A stretch of 64,000 nucleotides of DNA from Azolla caroliniana (lineage: Eukaryota > Polypodiophyta). Position numbers and translations under genes: made by a program. The stretch is from the NCBI GenBank assembly GCA_043228905.1, contig JBHGNT010000010.1, positions 13,764,001-13,828,000 on the forward strand, in the 5' to 3' direction. Shown here piece by piece: positions 34,055 to 45,121 of the stretch (the first letter of the stretch is position 1; each line of letters begins with the position of its first letter). The notes below the pieces were generated by a model, which saw only the letters and a program-made list of their open reading frames with translations, searched no databases and was not told where the DNA came from.

Positions 34055-34788
34055 ATAGAGAGGGGCAAGTAAGATTTAAACCTTGCACCTCCAAGACAGA
34101 AGGCAATTAGCTTACCACTAAAGCTACTACCAAGTGCTTTAGATTTTCTATATTTTCTTATAATAGTATTCCATAGGAAACAAATGTAAAAAACCTGTGT
34201 GCACAAAACCATAGTTTTTAGGCTATGGTTTTGTGCATGTCATAAGCAAAACCGTGTGCACAAAACCATGGTTTTAGCCCATGGTTTTATGCATGTCCCA
34301 AGCATGGAGATGCCTATAAAAGCCTCTAGTTGGGCTCGTGTAAAGGGGGGCTCAATGGAGGATATAATCACCATCACCATCACCATCATCATCATCATCA
34401 TCATAAATATGAAATTCTTCTTATAATTATACTTCTTATTGTTCATTTTCTTTTTAGCTTCGATCAATATTATCATAATTCTTATTGTTCTTCTTATAAT
34501 CACATCATCCTCTTCTCCATTACTTGACAGATATCCTCCTTGGTCCAAGGCCCCAGCGGTTCCGTTCAAGCGAAGCATGCGTAATCTTCTTCTTATATTC
34601 GTCTTGAAATCTATCTTCTTCTTGAGTCTAAAAATCTTTGTTCTTTTCAAATGTGACATTGGTTTCCTGACTCGTACATACGCATCATCGTCTTAATCTC
34701 CCACTTCCTCGCCTCTTCTGTCTCCTTAGTTCGTGGCCCTGGTGGTCCAGCTCGCACGAACCATGACTACGCGCGAATCTTCGCGACA
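34055..34788 (+). repeat. 5' LTR of Gypsy-J (truncated at its outer end)
   Basis: It contains an antisense tRNA-like box pair (34062-34120) and two near-perfect hairpins built on GCACAAAACCATGG (34198-34295). A TATA box, CCTATAAAAGCC, lies at 34313, and a CAC/CAT repeat (34368-34403) follows. It ends GCGACA six bases before the primer-binding site. Confidence 0.7.
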
Positions 34789-34814
34789 TCTATTTGGTGA
34801 ACCCGAAGTGAAGA

Positions 34815-35294
34815 GTGACGGGGGAGGATGAAGATGGACAAGGAATATCTCATGGAGGCAATGTCAAAGATGATAATGGAATTTTCAAGAGAAGGGAAAA
34901 AATGAGATGCTTTTATATGTCTTTTAGATCTTTTTGTTTGCTTCCCATGCTAGCTCAACTCTCGGAGCGGGATCAAGGATTGGCAGGGGAGAATAAAGTC
35001 TTAATGTTCGTAAAGTCGATTGATTGGAAGGAAAGGAAGGCTATTGGAGTCCAACTCGAGGATGACGATGGTGCAAATGGCCTCACTAAAAATTGGGCCG
35101 AAGTGAAAAGGGAATGCCAACGACATGACAAGAGGAGGATAGGAATCTTGTTGACAATGTCACGGCTGATGAGGGACGATCGAAGAAGGACAAGATGTAG
35201 CAACATGCCACCACTGAAGGAAGAAAGCTCGAAGAGGGAAGGTTCGACGATACTCGACATAGAAGTCTTTATGAGAGAGGCATTCCGAACTTAA
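34815..35294 (+). pseudogene. Gypsy-J gag remnant
   Basis: The middle of this 159-codon frame (VLMFVKSIDWKERKAIGVQL, NWAEVKRECQRHDKRR) aligns with G1 gag (VLLFVKSVDERDRDQVGSLL, DWAALKRVCGRFDKRR). No zinc knuckle is present. The ends of the frame look unrelated. Confidence 0.6.
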
Positions 35295-35395
35295 AGGCGC
35301 AAGTTGAGGCTGAAGAGAAGCTTCAAAAGGGACAAAAACTGAGGCGAACGATGGTTGACGAAGAAGAGGCCTCTCGACAAATATAGATTAATGAA

Positions 35396-35965
35396 GTGGT
35401 GGACTCGAAGGCTCAATTTCGGTACGACGGTACCAAACTGGGAGAAAGTACGGAACAAGTCATCTTCTCATCTTGCAAAGAAACAACGGAGAAGGATGAA
35501 ACCAATGAATCGAGGACGGTGAACGCCACCCCAAGGGAGGAAGAATGTTTCAGAACACGCCTCATGTTCGAAACGTCAGGTGGTGAAGGAGCAAGCCTAA
35601 TTGAAGCTTGCATGATCAAGGAGGATAAAGAGTGCGAGGCCCACATGATTAAGGAGGTAGACACGAAAAACGACATCAAGGAGGTGGCTATGGACAACAT
35701 GGCAAAGGTGATCGACCAAAGGCATATGGAATCCTCCAAACTTGTTCAAGAGACTTGGGTAGTTGCATCCGAGAATCAACGTGACACCCAAGAGATGGAA
35801 GGTGGCGGCGAGGAAGCGAAGGTTGGAGCTGATGCACCTGATGGGAACATAGCCACAGACAATGACATCAGCCCGAAGATGGCAAGTGCTAGCAAGGACC
35901 ATGGAGAGGATTCCTCCACACTTGTTCCAGAGACCACAACGAATGGAAGAAAGAGAGGCATGTAA
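35396..35965 (+). CDS. Gypsy-J internal ORF, acidic, unknown
   Basis: An open frame of 189 codons lies in the position where pol would be. It is rich in Glu, Lys, Asp and Thr, with loosely repeated blocks (EACMIKEDKECEAHMIKEVDTK; ESSKLVQETWVVASEN versus DSSTLVPETTTNG). It shows no RT, integrase or membrane features. It could be rapidly evolving gag C-terminus or captured sequence. The flanking 35966-36402 has no clear frame. Confidence 0.4.
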   Translation: MVDSKAQFRYDGTKLGESTEQVIFSSCKETTEKDETNESRTVNATPREEECFRTRLMFETSGGEGASLIEACMIKEDKECEAHMIKEVDTKNDIKEVAMDNMAKVIDQRHMESSKLVQETWVVASENQRDTQEMEGGGEEAKVGADAPDGNIATDNDISPKMASASKDHGEDSSTLVPETTTNGRKRGM

Positions 35966-36402
35966 TATGGTCTGTTAGAGACCCTGAGATGAGCATGCAC
36001 TTGAAGGGACTATGACAGGTAGTCCACATCGACATTCGAATGAGGTCTTGTGAAGGCAAGCAGGGGATGACAAAGAATGAAGGATTGAAGTTTCTTGACC
36101 AAGGAGACAAACGAGATGAAGGTGGCACATACACAAATTGTGAAAGGTTATGCTCAGGAGGGGCGAAGGGGGCCATGACAACCGGTCATGGCATTGTGAA
36201 GTGCGAGTGAACGATATGGTGGATCGGATGGCAATGATGGTTCGGCTGGAAGGAATGGACGAGCTCAAAATGGAGGGACAAAGACAGTGCGGGGGGGGCA
36301 CAAGAAATTAGCAAATCAAAGGTTGACAACCTTTGGCTCAACTACATTACTCTTTTCCTTCTTGACACATGCCGGAGGATGTGCGGTTTAGGTGGGGGTG
36401 GA

Positions 36403-36923
36403 TGTCGTGATGCGAGAAAAAGTGAAAATTTGAGGATACATGCACATTACACAAATAGTTCTAAAAATGAAAATAAATCAATAATAAATAATCCTAGGGC
36501 CTAATTGCATTGAGTGCGTATAGAGAGGTGCAAGTAAGATTTGAACCTTGCACCTCCAAGATCGGAGGCACTTAGCTTACCACTAAAGCTATATTTTGTA
36601 TATTTCCTTGTCATATTCAATATTCCATAGGAAACAAATATACAAAACTGTGTACACAAAACCATGGGCTTGTGCATGACCTAAACAAAACCGTGTGCAC
36701 AAAACCATGGTTTTAGCCCATGGTTTTGTGCATGTCACAAGCATGGAGAGACCTATAAAAACCTCTAGTTGTGCTTGTGTAAGGGGGGCTCAATATGTGA
36801 TATCATTATCATCACCATCAATATAATCTTCTTCTTAATATTCTTCTCGAGTCTAAAAATCTTTGTTCTTTTCAAATGTGACATTGGTTTCCTGACTCGT
36901 ACATACGCATCATCGTCTTAATC
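36403..36923 (+). repeat. 3' LTR of Gypsy-J (truncated at its outer end)
   Basis: It starts TGTCGTGATGCG, like the G1 LTR start. It carries the same tRNA-like block (36530-36590) and the same hairpin (about 36690-36740), and a TATAAAAACC box at 36754. It ends at AATC, 100 or so bases short of the left copy, and joins Copia-H RT directly. Confidence 0.7.
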
Positions 36924-37847
36924 ATAATAAAGATGACATCCATTCGGACTGTCTTGAGCATAGCGGCGAGCATGGACCTCAAGGTAGAGCAACTAGACGT
37001 CAAGACAACGTTCCTACACGATGACCTGGAAGAAGAGATCTACATGCAACAACCGGAAGGATTTGTCAAGAAAGGAAAGGAGCACCTGGTGTGCCGGTGG
37101 AAGAGGAGCTTATACGAATTGAAACAAGCTCCCCAACAATGGTATCGAAAGTTCAAATCCTTCATGACCGATCAAGGATACCACAAGACGCAGGCTGACC
37201 ATTGTGTATTTGTGAAGAAGTTTAACGGAGGAGACTTCCTGATACTCCTACTATATGTGGATGACATGCTGATCGTCGGATGGGACCGAACCAAAATCGG
37301 GAATCTGGAGAAGGTCTTGAATTGGATCTTCTCAATGAAAGATTTAGGTTTGGTGAGACAAATATTGGGGATGCGTATAGTCCGGACTGGACGAAGAGGC
37401 TATTGTGGCTCTCACAGAAGAAGTACGTGATGAAGGTGCTCCAACGGTTCAACATGACAGATGCAAAGCCGGTCGGATCGACACGTCCGACAAATTGCAA
37501 GTTGTCCAGAAAACAAAGTCCGAAGACAAAGACGGAGAAGTCGGAGATGATGAAGGTGCTATATGCCTCCGCCGTCAGAAGCCTGATGTACGCAATGGTG
37601 TGTACCCGGCTTGATATTGGATATGCAGTCGGAGTGGTCAACCGGTTCATGAGAAATCCTGGAAGAGAGCACTGGACAACGGTCAAGTGGATACTCTGAT
37701 ATTTGAAAGGCACCTCGAGTATGTACGTCCGATTCAGCTTAGGAAAACCCCAACTTGAAGGATTCACGGATTCAGATATGTCGGCTGATGCCAGCTGGTC
37801 TACATCCGGATATGTCATGACTTATGCGGGGGGAGTCGTACAAGAAG
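36924..37847 (+). pseudogene. Copia-H RT and RNase H start
   Basis: It resumes at MTSIRTVLSIAASMDLKVEQ, then LDVKTTFLHDDLEEEIYMQQPEGF, RSLYELKQAPQQWY, the catalytic LLLYVDDMLIVG (intact, 37247) and MKDLGLVRQILGMRIV. A frameshift near 37385 follows, then KPVGSTRPTNCKLS, MYAMVCTRLDIGYAVGVV and RNase H DSDMSADASWSTSGYVMTYAGG. It ends abruptly at 37847. Roughly 450 or more bases between the integrase end and the RT start are missing around Gypsy-J. Nearly identical sequence is found at 49721-50310. Confidence 0.85.
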
Positions 37848-37870
37848 AAATACGGTCAGAGCCACCCACG
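37848..37870 (-). other. Breakpoint patch between Copia-H and the right arm
   Basis: About 23-30 bases (CAAGAAGAAATACGGTC and on) match, in reverse complement, 49660-49695, where the partner Copia-K begins. This looks like a scar of an inversion or template switch. Confidence 0.5.
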
Positions 37871-38249
37871 CCTAAAGGCCGGTAGGCCAAATCGGCTGAA
37901 GAATCCAATAGCTAGGTCGACTAAAAAAGCTGAGAGCGGAATCGTCGTAGGCCGATCGGCTTGGAGCTGACAGGCTGTTAGGAGCCTATATCTCTATTTT
38001 AGTATATAGGAATATTATAGGATGATAGTGTTAGTAGCTCATTCATGAGCATTGAAGTACATGTTAGTACTTCTGTAAGTCCTTCTGAGGACTTGTATAA
38101 AAAGTCTCACTAAGCACATCGTATGAACAAAGGGTTATTATTTTTTAATATAGTTTTGTTGTCTAGTCAACTCATATATATATATATATATTCTCTGGGT
38201 ATACCTAGCTATTTGTAGGTGTCCACCAGAGAAGATTGTCTCTGTTTGT

Positions 38250-38670
38250 GATAGCTTCCGCATGCCATTCTTTTTCATCGACGAAAGGGAAGAAATGAAG
38301 ATAGAAGCACTTCAACTACTCGAGCAAGGATCGAGAGCAATGAACAGTGCGGACGTCAACTCATGGCAGATCTGCGAAAGGTGTTGCTCTTATCTATGGG
38401 TGCCCCGACAACAACTACAAATTGGTGTGAAGCGAGGAGCCACGCCCAACATTTCACAAGAACTTATTGGTAGATCCCCAAACACGACCAAAACACATAC
38501 CAACAGACTATAGAGAGGTGCTCGTCATGCTAAGAGGCAGTTGCCATTATGTGAGACCGAGAAGGTTCAATGCTTGCATTCTAATGCGTTGACATTGACT
38601 TAAAGAGACGCTAATGCAAATTCCTGCAAACATTGTGTGTATCTTGCCATCCTCTGAACAAGAACCTTGA
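38250..38670 (+). pseudogene. Degenerate exon-like sequence in the right arm
   Basis: It is the counterpart of 28640-29080 with FFFIDER, EALQLLEQGSRAMNSADV and a CysxxCys-like piece near 38575. It is damaged differently from the left copy. Confidence 0.4.
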
Positions 38671-39412
38671 TCTTTGAGTTTTTTTATTACATTACATCAT
38701 GTGATTCTTTAGGTTTGTAGTCTATACAGTTTGTACATGTATTTTGATATCTATACATGTATAGCCCAATCGGTGGCTAAATTTGTTTAAATTTTGTTTA
38801 AATTTCGTGTTGGACAAAAATTTTGGTGAGTTTTTATATGGAAAATGCTGAAATTTTGGTTTGTGAAAATGTTTTTTTGGGTAATCTTAACATTTTCTTC
38901 AAACAATGGTCTCTTCAGAAATTTTATTCGGGTTAGGTGCATGTACCCAGGTTAGGTTAAGGTACCCTGGGTTAGGTTTATGTGTAACAAAAAGGCTTGT
39001 TAGAGCTGTGTTAGATGTGACAGATCCAATGGTAAGAGCCGGGTTAGATGTGATAGAGGCTCGTTAGTGCCGAGTTGGGTTTTAGGAGTGCGCTTTTTGT
39101 GGATAGAGATCAAAGGGCACGGATCGCATGTGCCATTTGAAATGTGTCCTGCACCGACGTGTCTAAATACCTCCAAAAATTGAAGAGGGCAAGTGAGGGA
39201 ATCGCGGAGAGGGACGCTGCAGGTTGTTCAGCCGAGGGCACGTGCAATCTGCACTGTCCGATGTGGAAAACAAAATGCGCAAAGAAATTGTCGTTTATTG
39301 GGGAGCCCCATTAGGAGCCCCATTATCTAACAACCTCTATCACTAGGAGCCCGACTCTGTCAAATGGAGCCCCGCTCATTAATGAAGAGTCGGATTAGGA
39401 GCCTCACTCATT

Positions 39413-39682
39413 AATCAAGAGTCGGGCTAGGAGCCCCGCTCATTATTCATGAGCACTGACTATAAAACCCTTGAATCACTTATTTTGAACCTATTTTGAA
39501 AAGAGAGTTTAAGGTATTTGGAGGGAAGAATAAGAGAGGAGCACCATAATCAAGAGTCGGGCTAGGAGCCCCGCTCATTATTCATGAGCACTGACTATAA
39601 AACCCTTGAATCACTTATTTTGAACCTATTTTGAAAAGAGAGTTTAAGGTATTTGGAGGGAAGAATAAGAGAGGAGCACCAT
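39413..39682 (+). repeat. 135-bp tandem duplication spanning a TATA box
   Basis: The unit begins AATCAAGAGTCGGGC at 39413 and again at 39548. Each copy contains GACTATAAAACCC, so the putative promoter of the arm transcript is doubled. The left arm has one copy. Confidence 0.75.
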
Positions 39683-39838
39683 TTTCCACCAAAATCCGAA
39701 AGGAGCACCACTTTCCGCAAGCGAGCACTTCCCAACCACCTACATTCGATCTGCAAAACAAAGGCCACAATAGGTATGTATTTTCATGGTTATTTTTATT
39801 TTTTACATCGTTTAGGGTTTCTTTTCATTTACATTTGA
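39653..39838 (+). other. Small ORF of the right arm (counterpart of 27501-27752)
   Basis: The ORF MEGRIREEHHFPPKSERSTTF... lies downstream of two TATAAAA boxes. The splice donor TAG|GTATGT is kept at about 39773. It is nearly identical to the left arm copy. Function unknown. Confidence 0.35.
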
Positions 39839-40542
39839 TCACATGGTTCCATATTCTAACATGGTGAAAGACTTAGTTGTTCCATTTTTCAAATGTATCA
39901 TATAAATGCATTGTTATAATTTCACCATCAATATGAAGAAATTTTGAATTAGAAACAACATTTTTGTATTTTCTTTCAACCCATTTTCATTGTTTACCAC
40001 CAAACGAAACTAAGCTCAAAGCAACACAAAATATGTTTGCTCAAACATTGATTATCTCTAGTACTTAGTTACAACACAAGGTACGATTATATTGAGCACT
40101 TATGTATTCATATTTACGTACTTTGGAATGCAATTGTTTCGAGCACACATGTGGATACACATCATAGGTTTGTTATTTTCCTATTGGATGAAGACAATGA
40201 TAGTATTATGTAGTAGAGATTAATTAAGCACTGTAAGCATAGATATAATCACCACAAGGACATGCCATTATAGCCAATGAATAACATGTATGAATGTGTG
40301 CCTACATATTCTAAATGTTTGAATTCTTCCACGTGATCCTTCGAAATATGGAAATCATGTTTGAATATGGAACCATTTGTTTCTCATATGCCATATTCTA
40401 AATGTTTGAATTTTTCCACTCTACATCGATATCTTATTAAGAGGACTAGGTTCTCAAATATGGTTCTAGACATACAATAAGCTTTGTACTTGTTGCTAGT
40501 TAGGAACACGGCCTACCCTCAGTCCTTCAGGGTAGGTATCAA

Positions 40543-41310
40543 AACACCGGGTCATTTGAAATAGGTAATATGTCGTATTCTCTTTTGCCATAGTTTGTGA
40601 GATGCAAAAAACTACCCTAATTTAGCATGATTTCGAAAATGTACAATGCATGCGTACCTATTTTGCGAATGGATGGTGAAATATAGAACCAAATAAAATC
40701 TAAGCATTTGGTGAATTGTATACGTCATGTTTTTGTGTCAATTTGTATATCCTAGAGTACAATTGAATACTAGGTTGAATATTAAACATCTTTATTTGGT
40801 ATCCATATTCAAATTGTAGAGTAAAACTACATAAACCCTAAATGTTAATATGTGGTTTAGGGTTGAGGAAAAAAGTAGTCCCCCACTTGTTAGATGGGTA
40901 TATCGATAGTTTGGTTGTATAATGTCATATAATCCATCACAATGTAATTGGTAAGAGTAACACTTATGTACCACGTTCATTTATACTATTTGAAACCAAC
41001 AGACTTGGAATGTAACAAACTGAAAACAATTTATTATCAAGAACATTCACAAGTTCATGTCTATAATCATGCTAGGAGAAATGAGAAAGTATAATATCAT
41101 GTTAATACCCCAAACTGGAGAAGAGCATCGTGACCAATCATATGTATATACAAATTACAGTTCAAAAAATGATTAAAAAGTGAAATTATGAACGGGTGAA
41201 TAAAATTAAATGGTAAATGATTACTTTTGTTCTCATATACAAAAACAATATCAAGTCAAGGTATACATTATGCCTCAAAAATCCTCAAAGTATACATTAT
41301 GCCATCTAAA
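40543..41310. other. Left end of the DNA transposon, noncoding
   Basis: The terminal inverted repeat is followed by AT-rich sequence with no convincing frame. It is the 3' flank of the methyltransferase gene. Confidence 0.5.
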
Positions 41311-44300
41311 TCAATCTATAAGCAAATCTGGCACACTAGGCTCTTCAGGCGCTGATTGTTCTAGACTATTCTCGTTTGTGTCATCTCCACGCTCTCCTGA
41401 ATCTGATGTATGTTCAAATTGTGTTACATCTTCTAGGTCCACAAGCTCCCCTACTTCTTCATCAATAGGTTCCGTTGGTTCTTGTGAAGTCATTTGGAAC
41501 ATCTCTGTCTCATTGATGTGCTTAGCTCCGACTTCTTGATCTTGATCTGGACAGTCCCAGATTCCTGTGATCCTCATTTTGATGAAGTTAACTTGTGCAG
41601 GGTCCTTCTCCAACGCAACACAGTTTCGAAACATCTTCAATGCACAAGTTGTTGTAGTAACTAATGGCCGCATGAACACGAACAAGTATATATGAGAATT
41701 AAAGTCTTAAACTTGATCAATAGAAATCAAAGTAAATATATTTTATATACCTGTGCCAGAGAACAAGTCTAGGACCCAATCATCTAGATTCAAGAAGAGC
41801 TCTAGGAGGCAGTTGATCAATCTTTGAGGTTTTTGATAAGGATTCACCATACTCTTATCACCTGAAACATGCCTTAATTTTTTTGTGACAGCGGGACGCA
41901 TGATATAATTTACCACGTTACGCTCGTTGACATGTGCTCTAGCCTTCTTCTTTGTTATTGAATCATAGTAACCCACATAAAAATGTTCGATCGCACTAAC
42001 CATTCGATCACCAAGGCTACGTGTAATATTTGTTTTAATCCTACAAAGAAATAAAATCATGTTTTAGAGGTATGAATGTCAACATATAATAACAAGTATC
42101 ATAATGATTAAAAACAAAGTGTGACACACCAATGCATGTGTTCAGTGGCATGACAACGTGACTTCAGAGCTGTTGTGACTGACAGTGATTGCCCCATGCT
42201 ATGGAATATGATTATCCTCCACAAGGGGGCCAATGTCAGTTCGGTGAAATCCTTTACCATCTTCTCGATTTGGGGGTACTTGAAAGGCGCATCATCATAA
42301 GTTGATAGCTGCCTTCTCGTTAATAGATCGAGCATTTGTGATACTTCCCCATTAAATACACTATAATGTAACTGTTTATAAGGATCGAACCTATGCAAAA
42401 AACTCTTCACAGTCTCCAAATCCTCAGGCAGTTCCATTTCTTTCCCTTTGGTCATTCTCTTCTCATACTTTGCACGTTCTAAGTGTGTGATAAAGGCAGC
42501 TGGAATACCATCATTATTGTCGTTGGTCTTTTTTTATTTCGATGGTTTCTGCAAGTGTCAATGTTGTTAGGAGAGAACATTAGCTTTCAATGTATTAACA
42601 TTCAAATGACACATACCCATTCTCTAAAAACAATAAAATATTCCTCCAATGCCTTGTAGGAAGAAGTTATCAGGCAGGCTTGCTCCACTTCTTCCCATGT
42701 CGGTAAACCCAATTTTTGCATCATCAACTCATGAATCTTCATGTATACCTTGTGACTATACAATAAATATGAAATTAAAAATTAAAAATCAATAATAATA
42801 GAAGAATATCCTGAAACATTGTATACTATAAACCCTTACTTTTGCAATTCAGTAACCATCTTGTCCAAACTAAATTCCTTGGCAACAACTCGAGATAGCA
42901 CCGATATTAATAGCCTATCATCTTTAATACCCTGTAATGACCTCCAAGGTAAAAGTTTCATGTCTTCTGCTAACTCCTCTATTACCAAGTCGTTTTTGCC
43001 CTTCGACTTCGATTTGATCTCAACTTGTGGATCAATCCTTCCCCTCTTTGACCTTTGCCCTTTGACCTTTTTCCACTCGTACATGTTAAATATTTTTTCC
43101 TGGAGATCCCACACCTCTTCGGTCCGAAAGGCTAGTTGAAACCAAGAATCATATTTTCTTAGCCCTTCTGATTTTGTGCTCTCATCCACTGCAATCCCCA
43201 CTTCCAGTGAACACTGGCGACGCAAACCAGGCCACAACCTTGGGCCAAAACGATATAATGCATCTAGGTACTCATGATGAAAAAATCTGATCCTTTCAAT
43301 GCATGACATCTTTTGCCTATAATCATTATCATTGTTATGGTCCCATGCTAGTAGCTTCACCTCCTCGTGAGTGAGTCCTGCATATACTTTACATTCGGCG
43401 TACTTAAAGAAGGGGTGAGAGGGTATTCTTTCACAAGCTGTGTACGAGCTTCAACCGAATGCGATCCTCCAATTACATAATATGTATAATCATCAGCAAA
43501 GCTATACTTGAAGTCTGCTATTGTTGGACATTGATATTGATCGACCATTACTAAAAATGGCACGACAGTAGCATGAGGATTAATTTTCATTTTGCTCTTC
43601 AAGTTTTGCACATGGACAGCGTGGGGCTCTCTAATTTCTAGGGGACGTCTTCCAGTCCAGGGATCAATTGGAGGCCTCTGGATTGAAGTAATTGGCAAAT
43701 GAAACAGCTGCCTCTTACACACAAGTTTTGTCTTAACAATATTTTCTCTTATTTTATTTTGTTCAGACGTCAATACACCGGAAGATAGTTCACCTCCCGG
43801 AGCCACGACGTCGACTTAGTGCTCTTCTTCTTCCTCCACGAATTCTAAAACCTCTTCATCATCTTCGTCGGGTTGTGGTCATTTGTTGTATTTCTTATGA
43901 ACCAGATTTGTCTTTCTAGAATTTTTTGGTGGAGTTTGTGCGTCACCGCCCATCATTTCTCCTGTCACATACGGCCGCAATGCAACTAATAAGGTGTTCA
44001 TCGTTTGAATGTCTTTACGTAATGACTTGGGGTTGCAACATTCTGCTACTAGGTTTCCCTCGTCAAGATGCAATCTTCTAGAGCCAACAGAGCTCGAGAC
44101 ATCGATTATAATACTCGAAGAATCACCACTATCTTCATATTCTAGCTTGGTTACATCTCCATAGTTAAATGTTTTTCCAAGCTCCAATTTGCCTTTACCA
44201 TCTGACTTAGCTGTTATTAAGAGCAGCACCCCATCTTCTTCGACATAAGAGAGACACCATTCTAACTTTGGGTAATTCTTATATTTAAGTTCAGATGTTT

Positions 44301-45121
44301 TCTCTTCCTAGGCCCCACCCTTGCTATTTTTGGTCGTTGCAACAGAAGACTTAGATGCTCCATCCCCCGTTGAGTCAAATAGAGTTCTTCTAGAGACATC
44401 TTTGACAAAAGAATCAGAATCTCGCTTTGTTGGAGTTTGAATCTTTAGTTTAAACAAAGGAACTTTTTGACGAGAGTCACTGAAATTAAGACATCCTATT
44501 TAGGTTAATTATGAACAAGACCATATTATTTGAACAAAAACGATGGAGAAAGAAGTAAAATAAAGAACAATTAAACGCAAAACACTAAAAATAGTATCAA
44601 AATGATGAGAAAACTGTGATGAGGGACATAAATTTTCTATCTGCGAAACCCTATTTTTTCAACCAAAATCCGATGTAGTGCATCGGATTTTGGTTGAATG
44701 TCCCTCCTTTCAACCACAATTTGATGCACTGCATTGGATTTTGGTTAAATGTCCCTCCTTGTGGAAGATAGCCCTCCTTTCAACCAAAATCTGATGCATG
44801 AATGTCCCTCCTTTCACCCGATGCACTGCATGGGATTGTGGTTGAATGTCCCTCCTTTCAACCAAAATTCGATGCACTACATCGGATTTTGGTTGAATGC
44901 CTTGATTCAACCACAATCCCATCCATTGCTAAGGATTGTGACATGACTTCTCCTTAACCATCTAGTGAAGTTTAAGTGCATTTTAATTCGATGGTGTGTT
45001 TCCTTAACAAAATATTTGGGGATTATTGCTTATTGTGAAAAGGAATCTTTAAGGCATCTTTTAGCATCTTAAAAAATGTAAAGTATATTGCTAACCTAGC
45101 AATCTTCTTTCCCTTGTTCAT
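41311..45121 (-). pseudogene. ParB-domain/beta-class DNA amino-methyltransferase, six exons
   Basis: Minus-strand model: exons 45096-45121, 42840-44479, 42617-42755, 42130-42548, 41751-42040 and 41311-41660, with GT-AG introns that keep phase. Domains in order: an unknown N-terminal region (EWCLSYVEEDGVLLLITAKS, 44250); a ParB/sulfiredoxin-like domain (LPITSIQRPPIDPWTGRRPL, then YYVIGGSHSVEAR, 43690-43430); a long helical part; and a methyltransferase with DAPF as candidate motif IV (about 42280), NPYQKPQRLI, DWVLDLFSGT (motif I, 41765) and RNCVALEKD (41625). The IV-then-I order is that of beta-class N6-adenine/N4-cytosine enzymes. Stops at 44308, 43879, 43816 and 42534 and a frameshift near 43405 show decay. 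An acidic tail ends the protein. Confidence 0.7.
44640..44940 (-). repeat. Minisatellite with inverted units in intron 1 of the methyltransferase gene
   Basis: About five variants of a 40-60 bp unit containing TGCATCGGATTTTGGTTGAA and GTCCCTCCTTTCAACCA lie in the first intron (44480-45095). Because TTGGTTGAA and TTCAACCAAA alternate, the array can fold into hairpins. It ends with a degenerate inverted copy near 44930. Confidence 0.7.

Larger units (their letters stand above)
34055..36923 (+). mobile_element. Gypsy-J: short pol-less relative of G1
   Basis: The left LTR is at 34055-34788 and the right LTR at 36403-36923. The Trp-type primer-binding site (34795-34812, one mismatch) and a purine tract (AGGTGGGGGTGGA, 36389-36401) match the G1 pattern. 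Internal sequence is only about 1.6 kb with gag remnants and one unknown ORF, so it is non-autonomous. The left LTR lacks its first 130 or so bases and the right LTR lacks its end, both on the sides facing Copia-H. Confidence 0.75.

Noticed and set aside
34062-34120. A functional tRNA gene in the Gypsy-J LTR
   Set aside because: The A- and B-box-like motifs are present, but the sequence prefers a GTGCAAG/CTTGCAC hairpin and no proper cloverleaf can be drawn.
34368-34403. Poly-His coding tract
   Set aside because: It is a CAC/CAT microsatellite in an LTR with no supported gene.
38262-38513. Intact small gene with a start at 38262
   Set aside because: The homologous left-arm sequence shows different frame damage, so this is a decayed exon rather than a conserved small protein.
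44640-44940. ORFs across the minisatellite (for example 44710-44922) as a gene
   Set aside because: They are products of a repeat inside an intron of the methyltransferase gene, with no independent support.
41311-45121. Bacterial contamination as source of the ParB-methyltransferase
   Set aside because: The gene has GT-AG introns, AT-rich plant-like flanks and lies inside a nested repeat structure with a preserved empty site.
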